From Neodiprion pinetum (lineage: Eukaryota > Arthropoda > Insecta > Hymenoptera > Diprionidae), in the NCBI RefSeq assembly GCF_021155775.2, contig NC_060236.1:16046519-16110518 (forward strand): a stretch of 64,000 bases of DNA, given 5' to 3'. The translations under genes were made by a program, and so were the position numbers. Below are positions 11,901-23,900 of this stretch, in pieces. Each line of letters begins with the position of its first letter. Position 1 is the stretch's first letter. Under the pieces are notes generated by a model. It had not been told where the DNA came from, did no database searches, and worked only from the letters and a program-made list of their open reading frames with translations.

Positions 11901-14900
11901 AATAATAATATTAAGGGCTCTGCTTTTTACAGGCGTCTTTTCACACCTTCTCGGAAGTTTTTATGTGAGGATTTTGAAAAAAAAAAATTAGCCGTTTTTT
12001 TTGAATCAGCCTAATATACACTGTGCTTGAAGAGACGAAAATTCTTATACATTCATACCAGTCATACGAAAAAACAAATTCGAACTCACTGGTGATGAGA
12101 GAAATTAACAACAGAGTCAGGGCGGCTAGGTGGTCCAGTGGAGTAAGGCTCCGGTTAAGCATCTCTAGACGCCAGGTTCCTGGCTCCGTCGTTAATTTTT
12201 CGAAATCACCAAATTTTTGAATTGACAATTTTCAATATTTGCTCTCATTTGATCAACGATCGGCACACAGATAGATAGAGAGACCTGTTATTGTATGCAG
12301 AGTTGTGAAAATAGTAATGTGAAAGTAATGCATTACTCATTACTTTAAAAAATGTGTATTGGATAAGTTCTCGATTATAAATTACAAAAGTAATGTGTAA
12401 TGGATGCGTGTTCCATAAAAAATTAAAAAAAGTAATTCGTAACGGAGAGTATTCCATTACAAAAGGAAAAATTGCCGTACTCGCATAACGATTTGTGCGA
12501 AACAAAAGCATGCAAATTAAAAACTTGTCCATATTGCTACCTCGTCATTTCATTTCAGTCACTAAATGTTTCTTCTGGACAGAATTCCGCAATTTTATCG
12601 ATATGCATAATTGAATTCGAACTGTGCATGCTCGGACTACACGGTGTTGAGTGTGTGTGTGTGTGTATATACATATATATATTAAGTATATCAAATATAA
12701 TCCAGAATTTTCCGAATATCACATATATATAGATGTATATGGGTACGTCCAATACTATTCGACCGGAGCCTGCGGGCTTGGGTCAGCGATTCTGCTGCTG
12801 ATTTTTTTCAAGACAGTAGGTTATAAAAAAGACGATTCTCCAAATTTGAGCTTAATATAAGAAAATCTGGTGGACGTAGAAATTTTTAAAGTTTTTAATA
12901 ATTCAATTTTTTAGTTATTTTCAAGATTTTTTCATGGGAGCTCTATGGGACTTAAAGACTCGAATCAAACGGCATTCCCCTTCTCTGACCTTGTATTTTG
13001 AGGAAAAAAATAGTTTTTTACTCCAAAGCAAAATCCAGTTTAATTAGGACCCTTTTCATGAACTACTATTTTAGCAAAATTTCGCATAACTTTGAAACGC
13101 TGCCAAGTCAAGAATTTTCCAAGTAGACGGCCAATCGACGGCTCAAATTTTTCGGCTAGGTATACTTTATCACTACCTACACGAATTATTATTAATTATC
13201 ACGTTCCTTTTTATGTACGGCCTCGCAAAACCAACTGATTTCTGGAAAATCGCTGTTTTCAGATAGCTGTAACTTTTTTCTGTCGACTCGAAATCGCTTG
13301 AAATTTTCAGGGAAAATACTTCATTCTTTCTCCAAACAACGCTGAAAATTTCCAGCTAGGAGTCGATGTTGTTAACGAGCTGTGAATTTTCAAAATGTTC
13401 AAGTTTCCCACATAATATTTCGTATTTCATGGCATGGCAATGGTGTGTTTTCTGTTGTATCTTATGGAATAGTCACTAGGTCGTTCTTAACGTCTTCTGC
13501 AAGCCATTCCACATCTTCGAATTGTATCGAAAAATCAGATATAATACACATTAATTCTCGCGACCTGTGCGTTGCTATGCGTGCTAGTCTCTCGATTGAC
13601 TAAGAATGGAGAAGTTTTACGTGTATCTTCATTGTCTTTTGAGACGCAAAATATAGTCCATATGATTTGTAAACCCAATTATAGAGTTGAGCTTGCACGG
13701 AAGGACAATACAAATCATAGGTTATGATTTTGAATCTGCCTATGAGATTCTCAGGTTACTAATCAATTGAAAGTCTTATAAAAAGAGGTACGAACTCCGC
13801 CATTTTGCAGACTAGACTAGATCTGGTACTACAAGTCGAGATTCTGTATGCCATGATGGAAAAGGTGCGGGTAAAAAGCCGTTATGCAAGACAGATTTCA
13901 GTTCGCTTCTTCCTTTTTTTGCAATAGGTTCCAACCTCATCACATTTGATGATTTGTAAAAAATATTCGAGCTCTCGAACATGCCAACGTACCACTTGGA
14001 AGATTTTTCAGTACTCAGCCAACACTTCGTGTTCTTCAATGACTCTGTTATTCCATATTTGAGATCGAACGTTGCTAGCATGCTTAAAGATTTCTTTTTC
14101 CGAGGCTTCATCAACTGTTATCCCTCTTGAATTTAAACGAGTTTTAAAATGATCATGAGACAGCATCATTCCGGCTAACTGTCTGCTCGGAGGTGCCATA
14201 AGTCATTCTACTCGATTATAGGCACTCCTTCCTAGTACGTTTGTCGCTATGTAAAGAGCATCAAAATCATAGTCGATAAAATGCTTGTTGCATAGTTGAT
14301 CACATTTGTATACTTGGGGTTTTCATCTGGCCTACCGTCCACACTAATGATCGTGATACGTTCAATTTCACCATTCAATTCTGATCCACCAGTTTGTCCG
14401 CCTGTCTCATCGTGAGTAGTATCAGTACCAGTACAGTCCACCATCACATCATTAATGGCCTCGTCTACAGACTTTACTATTTACGGTTCTTGTAAGTTAT
14501 TAAAAGGCTTCTAGGCTCAATAGTCTATCAACATCTGCTGTATGCGTGGCCGCAGTAGAAGAGGAATGTTTCCGCTCTTGATAGCAATATAGGTCGGACC
14601 AGAGTATGTGGGCGCCCCATACCTTGTTCCTGTATCAGAATCCCGGCGTGAACGGAAATAATTAATTTATGCCGTTCAGTCACGACCCAATCATGGTCTG
14701 GGATTCCTAAAGGTACCCGCGCATTATCGTCTTGTGATATGAAAGTGACCTGCTGTGGACCCAAAACCGATGCCAAGCTTTCCAAATTCCGCAAAGTTGT
14801 CGTAGCGAATTCCGTATCTGGGTGTTGATGATGCAAGTCATTCTTCGCCCGGCGTGGCTGCACCGGAACAGTATTAATATGGCGCTTTCCTTCGATTGAA

Positions 14901-17900
14901 TGGACTCTTCGTGGCAGGAGGTGGAGGAATGTGCCACTTCGAGATAACGTGCACCCTATTTTTAGAAGTTCTTCATGTAATTGTTATAAGTTTCGGCAAC
15001 TCTTTAACATATTGGTTCTCCGACTTTCATCAGTTGAGTTGCCGTGAATCGCAATGTTGATTATTGTATCCAGGAGAGCAGACTGCTTGTCGACAAGTCG
15101 AGGCCGACCAGGCTGGTCACAAGGAGCCAGCGCCTTCGAAGCTTGTGGATTTTCTTCGCAAAATTTATTCATTTTTGTTTTGACTGTTTTTCTATATTCT
15201 TTTTGTCTGTGGGCATTTTGAACTTGTGTCTTTAACTTGGCTCATTCCTTTTCAAATTTTTTGGTCGTGTCTCTGATTTTTTTTTCAAATTGTTCACCAC
15301 AAGCCCAGAATCTCGAACATCACGAAGATGCTCAACTTGATCTTGAAAAATTTTGATCTTTCGCGATGTTGCTTGCCGGCTGGGCTTAGGTTATTCTACT
15401 CCTGGTGGATTATCCTCAGCTTCCGAGTCCTCGTTCGGGTCTTTTCTCGTTTGTGATTCATCCTCTGGAGATATATTTTCTTGTCCAGTTATAGAGGTGT
15501 TTTGCAGCGAATAAGATTCTGAAGTTTGGCTAACTCTTTGTAAATAACAAAATTATGGCCGTCAGTTCATAATATACTATATTTAATTACTGCTATTTAC
15601 TGCCAGAATCATTCTATTCTTTTAAGTTGAAGTTGATTATCAAAATATCGTTGAGAAGTTCGAAGAAAAAATTATCATAGACTCGCGGAGATATTATTAC
15701 TGTTGGAACTCTATATTTCGTACTGTACGTTAATTTTCCGCAGATATTCTTACGCACGTGCCTCTCATAATATTGGCGTAATGCTGTTAATAAATGGTGA
15801 AGCAGACGTCGCTGAAATATCACCAGTAGTTTTAGTAGAGCCCTGGAAAATGTAGATTACGTTTGATGGAATAAAATAGAATCAAAGTATGCATTTTATT
15901 ATGGCTGATTTATTGCTAATTCTGCGTGTGTATAAGAGTATAAAATGTATGCAAATCAGGCAAAAGAAGATTTCAGCCTACCTTGAAGAAAAAATACAAA
16001 ATATTTGAACTTTTCTTTTTTGTGGCATCAACTTCAAGAGTTTTGATCCGAGTCGTGATAGGTTCATGAAACTCTTTGCTGCCAAATTTGTGTTTTTTGG
16101 AGTTTACTCCTTAAGAAACGATTTGAGTTATAGGGCCCGGTACGGAAATTATATGAGGAGTAAAATCAAGTGTAACACGAAAACTTGAGGCGTTATAGAA
16201 AGAGACAAACATATATATTGAACGCGCAAAAGAATGAGATGGAATACATTACACAGCGTATCCTATACTCGGGGTCTCCTCCTTGTGCGGTGCTTCGTAG
16301 TCTTACTGTATAGTTGACTACTTCTGGGCTGAGAGTTGAATGTGTGCGTATGTTTGTACGTGTATGTTATGTGCCTGCGTATGAATTTATAAAACGTGAC
16401 GTTATCACGTCAAAATATTTGAAAATATGGAAGAAATTGATTGATATGATAGTGAAGAAGAATTCGAAAAACACATGGATGGGGTTAATTGGTAAGCTTA
16501 TCCTTTACATTTATGAATAATATACATTTCAAATACGAACAACTAGATCTTTTATTTAGTATTTTTATTATTTTTGATTAATTGATCTAATATACATATT
16601 TTATATTGATATAATATTTTATATTACTTATATTAACCCTTAGCGGCACACATTTTTCCTTACTGACTATCAACTTGAATTTTGTACTCGAGGGTTTTTG
16701 GGGTCGCTGATTACGAATCTGCACTCAAAATTTGAAAATTCAAAATGACGGATTCAATATGGCGGACCAAACGTGCAAAAACTCGTTTGACGAGAGCGAA
16801 AGTTGGTACCCGGGGGTTTTCGGGGTCGCTGATTACGAATCCGCACTCAAAAGTTAGAAATTGAAGATGGCGGATCCAATATGGCGGACCAAAACACAAA
16901 AAGTCGTTTGACAAGAGCGAAAGTTGGTACTCGGGGGTTTTCAGGGTCGCTGATTATGAATCCGCACTCAAAAGTTACAAATTCAAGATGGCGGATCCAA
17001 TATGGCAGACCAAAACGCAAAAAGTCGTTTGACGGGAACGAAAGTTGGTACTCAGGAGTTTTTGCGGTTACTTATTACGAATATGTACTCACAATTTGGA
17101 AATTTTTGAAGTAATATAAATAATCCGAATAATTAGATATATGTTTGTTTCTCTTATCATTTTGGAAGATGCGCTCATTTACCCTCTTTTTCTATCCGAT
17201 ATATATCATAATTATCGTTCGTAAGGAGTAAACTCCAGTCGTGCGTCGGAGCTGACACACACGCTTTTTTTTTCTGTTTGCCATATCTCATTAGTTCCTT
17301 TTTGGCATTGCTTCGCCAGTTTTGTTAAAGAAACACATCTTGTGACAGCTAAACAATTTCTGGTATATGTCACCCGCATTTGACGTCATTGTGTAAACCA
17401 CGTGCTGCTAATGTTTACAATGCGACACGTGCTTGTTAGACTGCTATACTACACAGCTGATGGCTATTAGAGACACATTTTTGGTTATAACCCCCTTGCG
17501 GAGAACTACTGCAATATTCCGTGACTTAGTTCCTCCGCAACCCGTTAGGTGTCAGACAGTGCATGCAATGGCGCGTGTGAAGTTTTCTTGCTTTCGCGGC
17601 AAATCGTCCTTTAAACTTTAATGTAACGTAACGCCCGGCTCACCTCCCCCCCCCCCCTGTAACGAACAGTAGCATTTGGTTCTACCGCCTCTCCCTTCCC
17701 CCCTCCTTTTGAACGATACGTAATATTAGAATGGCGCCCTACTCAGCTATGTGCGACTCCCTACTTCTCCCAGAGCTCCGCTGAACATCTTCCGTTTTGA
17801 TACCTTCTCTCACTCAAAAGTCAACTCTTTCTAAAAATACTTCTCCAGGCCCTAAATTCAATTACATTCAATTGCATGTACCAAGTAGTCTTTAAATTTA

Positions 17901-20900
17901 CGTTCATAAATAAACAACATTTCGACCAACATCATTCAGCAATTAATATCCATCTATAACTCTTTAGGTGCTATCACTCTGAACGGGAAGAACCCATATC
18001 ATTGTCCATAACGGACGTAACACCGGTCTGCTGTGTAGCCACAGTAGAACCACGTTTAACCAGGGAGCGGATTAAGGAGGTTTGGGACGTACAGTCCGTT
18101 CACTGCATTTTATCTCTCAATACATATATATAGCTATACCACATTACGTGATTAGAGATGGATTAATTTTGCTCGAGACTGTACTTTCACAAAACGTAGC
18201 AAGCTTTAACTCGTGATTTAATTACATTTAGCTTACCAAAATAATATTTTATGAATTAACTGACTATATTATTATAAGATAATTGATAATTTATTATTAA
18301 TTTAAATGAAATAATAAGTTTTTTAATTTTAAATATTTTTTAAAAAGTTTGGCGACGCAGCAAATTTTACCGCGGTTGCGCATGCGTCGACTGTTCTATT
18401 CGTGTTGGTGATGTGTCTGTGTGTATGGTAACATGTAATGCTATTCAGACAGTGATATTTACACAAATAAAATTTTTAAGAATAAATAAAAAATGAGTGA
18501 CGGAGAAAAGCGTTATTATTGGAAAGGAAAGCGAGTGAACGAAAAAATTTACAACCTACGTATTTCTCAACGCAAGAACGGACAGAAAAGAAAGAAAACA
18601 TGCGATCTAACCTCTCAGTTGTCTGACATTGTACCAGGAAGGAGAATAGTAGAAGTTTGTCATTTCCTAAAACAACTAAAATGCGTACATTGCAAGGCAT
18701 TGCTGGATTTGGTAGAAAATCTTAAAAGAGAAGAACGACGTGGCTTGGGTTCGACTTGGCATGTATTGTGTACAGCTTGCAATATTTTAAACAAAGTTAC
18801 TACTGACAAGCAACATCCAGATGCAACGACTAAAAGGCAACGTTTCGATATAAATTCCAAGATTGCAATAGGTTTGTAAATTTTATATAGTTGAATGAAT
18901 AAAATTAAAGAGTATTTAATGTATAAAGAGTATTTATGTATAATATTTTTTCAGGCGCACTTCACTCTGGGATTGGAGCAACTCATCTCAATAAAATGTT
19001 CGCCTCTGCTAATATACCTTCAATTGATTCCAAAACTTTCAAGACACATGAAAATGAAATGGGAACAGCTGTTGAAGAAGTGGCTAAAGAAAGTTGTCAT
19101 AAATGGGCTGAAGTTGAACGTAAAATGACGGTTGAAAATTCAGATAAGATTCAACAGTCATTGTAAGCATTGTCAATTTAGATGTTTTTATGTTGTAAAA
19201 AATTGGTACTCGATTGTACAGTCAATACTTAGATGATCGAGGATTTTAAAGTATTGTCATGTTGCAAAATTGTACAGTGAGAATTATTAGATTTTAAAAT
19301 TGTAAATAAGGATTTAAATCGAAGTTATGAATTCAAAACCGTCATAATTTGTAAATATTATACTCAAAATTAATGAACAGGAAGTAAAACATTCTTTTTT
19401 ACTTGGTGTTAATGAAATTATTTAATCGATCATTAAAATATTTTTATAATAATTTTACACTTTTTACATAATTTTTTTGTATTCTAAATTTTTACAACGA
19501 CTGAATAAAAGAATCAATTACCTCCAACAAATTTTTTATCTATCAATATTTATCTAATTCAACTTTTTCCCGTTTCCATCCCGTAACTTTTCTTTTCTTT
19601 CTACTGTTATTGTAGACCAGAAAGTGCACCGTCTAATTTTATATTACCAGAGTGGAATACAGGATTGTCAGAGACTGCGATAAGACCAGCTGATACATCC
19701 ACAAATTTTGAGACAACGATGGCGCTAATTGCGCCTGAGATGATTAATCAAAATATAAGAAGTGATCATTCTGAGTCAAGTCATTTCTCAAATTCCAAAG
19801 AAACTTACAATGGTACTGTACGTGTTGCTGCGTCGTATGATATGGGTTACAGTACAAAAAGAAATGGAAGAACATACGATAGTATGAATGGATATGCAGC
19901 ATTCTTGGGTAGAGAAACTGGTAAAGCCATAGATTATTTAACAACAAATCGTGGTTGTTGAATGTGTGCCCTAGGTCATCCCAAATCAGACCACGATTGT
20001 AGGCTAAACTTCGTTGGAAGTGCAAAAGCTATGGAACCTTTTGCTGCTGCAAGTATGACTTCCAGTAGTAAAATTTTTAAAGAGCATAATATTGAAGTTG
20101 GAATTTTAATTGGAGATGACGACAGCTCAACAATTGCTGCTGTCCGTGCTGCAAGCCAATCACAAGTGATTAAGTTCTCGGACAAAAATCACACTAGTCG
20201 CAGTGTTTCAAACACACTTTATAAATATGCCAAAGCTCACAAGGAATTGAAAAGTGACGCAATATCATATCTGCATCAGTGTTTCACATATGCAATTTCT
20301 CAAAATGCAGGAAATACCAAAGAAGTAGCTGATGCTTTAAGAAATATTCCTGACCATGCCTTTAACAACCATAATAATTGTGGCCATTGGTGTAGATATG
20401 TGAAGAATCCTTTAACTTATGACCATAAAGTTATTAAAGGAGGTTTCCAGAGCCCTGATTTATATAAAGATTTAAAACATATATTCGGGAAATTAGCAGA
20501 TAACGCAGATCGGTTTGCTGCTGGTGCATCTAGCCAAGCAAACGAAAGTCTGAATGCTACTATGACAAGCCATTACCCTAAGTCTCGATGCTACTCTCAG
20601 ACGGCTTCTGGAGATTTTCGGTTTGCCTGCGCTATTGGTGAGAAAAATCTCGGAGAAAGATACCTTCAAGAAGCTGCATCGAAAAGACTTTTATCTCCTG
20701 GCTTTCACACCACTAAATACGTGGACAGAAAAGAAAAAGAAGCAAAAGGACGATATTTAAGAACAAAACGTCCAGAGTTTAAAAAAGGCGTTTGTTTTTA
20801 AAAGAACAGCGGACTAATCTGCGCAAGAAGAAAGAAGATATGGAAGGTATCCAGTATGAATCTAATATGGGATTACTTTCAACAAATGTTGCCCACGACT

Positions 20901-23900
20901 CTATTCTTATTACAGAGGGTATAAATGAAGAGATCAATGAAGCTGATGATAATGGAACACAAGTTTCAGAACCTATTGCAGTATTTTTGATTTGGAAACA
21001 TCAAGCTTTTCAAAACAATCTGATATTCTTCAAATTGCGGCTCAATACAATAAATCCAAATTTTCAGTTTATGTCAATCCTACTCAAAAAATTGCTGCAC
21101 AAGCATCTGAGGCAAATGGTTTAACAAATGTTAGAGGTGAATTGATGCTCAATGGTACTAGAGTACCATCAATTCCACTGAGATTAGCTTTGGATGCTTT
21201 TCGTAACTTTCTGACGAAACTGAAGCATCCGGTGGTTTTAGTTGCTCACAACTGCAAATTTGATGCTCCTATTCTTATTAATTCTGTTAAAAAAATGACT
21301 ATGACGGATGACTTTGGGTCTGTGGTTGTAGGTTTTGCAGATACACTGCCTCTTATTAAATCAGTAACAAATCGTAAAGGAAAAGGAGAGTGTACTCTAA
21401 CAGGTCTGGCTTCATGGCTACAAATTTCTGCGGATGGTGCGCATAATGCTGTATACGATGTTTTAATGCAAATTATTCTGTGCAAATTATTGAGAATCTT
21501 CAAATTACAACAAAGCAATTAATGGATCGCAGTATAACTTGGAGTGATACAATTGCGAGTATTCGTAATGCTGAAAAATCAGCTACACTGTTAAAAACAC
21601 TCGACAAATTAGGAACTTGCATATCTACTGGCATGAAAAAAAAAATTGCTGATGCTGATATTACCTATGAAGATTTAATCAACACTTTTCGTGATGATGG
21701 GGATGCAGGAATAAAAAAATTATTAGGAAAAGATGAAAATGACAAAGTTCGTGTTACTAAAACTAAAACAATTATTGAAAATTTGTTAAATCATTTAAGA
21801 ACAAAGGTTTATAAAATGTTTAAGTTTTTGCAATATTGAGGATATTAGCATTAAATTATTCATTATTTAATTATGTTATGTTTTATAATAAATAATAAAA
21901 ATTTTATGAAACTTTCCTTGACCTATGTGACCGATTTCCTTTAACCTATTACATTGAAATTTTGAATTTCCCGCGTGACCCACCATTTGTGACGTTGCCG
22001 TCAACATAACCACATTTGCTATGGCTGACTATTTTTTTGAAATTTCGATTTTTTAAACTTAATTATTTTTATAACCAAGCACCCTCAACTTAATTTTATT
22101 TTTTCAATAATTTTTGCAATTTATTTTTTTCACACCTTGAGTTTTTTAAACCTTTCTCATTATTTTTTCATAATGAAATTTATTAAAACATGAGTTGGTG
22201 TGAGGTCTGGTATGGCATAACAATGTTAAACGACCTGTTTTTAATCTCGTTTTATAAATAAACTATGCACCCTAGATCACTGAAATTTTAACACAACACG
22301 TATTACATGTATTTTTATCGATCTTGAAAATTTTAAATTGATCTCATTATTTCGACTTAACTCCCAAACCTCCTTAACCGTGGTCCTCTCGAACGCCTGC
22401 GCGCTTCGCGCGAGCAACTGGATATGGTTACACGCGCAGGCGCGAAACTTGTCCGAACTCGCTATAAGCACATCGCGTTAGCGGTTGTCTTGAAACGGGC
22501 TTAGACTTGTGAAGATACACGTAGTTCGCATATTGCATCTCATGCCGTGATTTCACTTATCCGTGGATTCTCCGGTCCCGAGCAGCTCGGTTAATCGGGG
22601 TTCTACTGTATTAGGTAATGAACTGTATCAGGAGTGAGAATACATAATCGTTTTGATTCCATCAAGTGCTTATGAGCCATAAATAATTTGAAGTCGCGAT
22701 TTAACTCTAAATTCAGCTTAAAAATATTGTTCAGAGCTTCCTATAGGTCAAGTTTAACTATTCGCTCTCAACATTAGTTTCAAGTCTGCACGAAAGAATT
22801 TTGGACAACCATGTCGGTTGCGATTTTCGTTCTATAAATGTGAGAATAGACCTCATTTTCAGGGTTAATATCGACATTTCATATCGCATCCATAAATTAA
22901 TTTATCACGCATTTACAGGTGGTTGGCCGATACCAAACAGCAACTGTCCACCTGGCTTGGAGTACCTTATGGCCCTTGATCGATTGATGGTGGATCAACA
23001 GGTTGAGTTACTCGAGGGTACGTAATGCACGCACACCTTCTTTCCACACCTTTTAATTTTTACATTATATTAATATAATTACAAGTGGTGATCGTGAAAT
23101 CAGTTATTTAAAAGCCAAGCACACCTGTTTCTTTTTGCAACGCATGTATACCAGTAGAGTATAGTTGCACCATTTGCGAGCATCTTTGTCAAATTCTGTA
23201 TTTATTAATCTGACTTTTAATCTCTTCGACTACTCGATTCATGACATTCATAATTTTCAAACAATAGAACCTACCAATTATGAAAAAATTTGGCCAAAAC
23301 TGATTAAAATTTGGATTTTAGTAATGAATCGAGTAGTCGAAGAGATTAAAAGTCAGATTAATAAATACAGAATTAAGCATAAGATCACATCTGTACTATT
23401 TTTGGTCATAAACTTATTGTTAGATTACACGTAACGAATTATGAATATGGTCACAACTGGGATCACACAGATGACATAATAGCACCTACCGAGGTGAATA
23501 AAACCACGTTTAGTTGCTTTATAGATGTCATTTAGTTTGGCGTGAGATGTGATATCTAACGATCGCTCAAAGTTAGCAAAGAGCAGGAATGAAATTGCAA
23601 GTGTGTCTCACAGTGGCCATTTTGGTTTTGCGCCAAAACTTTGAATCCACAGTAAAAATATTATGAAAAGCAATGTACTCTTCGATACTGTGAATCTAAA
23701 ATTGTTAGAAGATGTCTCTCCAAATTCCGACAAGTACGTAATCATCTCTGATATGAAATGGAAAGTACTTGAAGTATACTTCACCGATTTTATACATTCT
23801 GTGATACGTTTAACTTATTGTTAGTACGTCAAAAACTTTGACTACTTAGTTTTTTATGTACTGAATGAGCACGCGAAAAATAAATGTCTAATGTTTTTCC

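Noticed and set aside
16711..17114. Overlapping frames on both strands in the minisatellite
   Set aside because: They are produced by a repeat unit that happens to lack stops.
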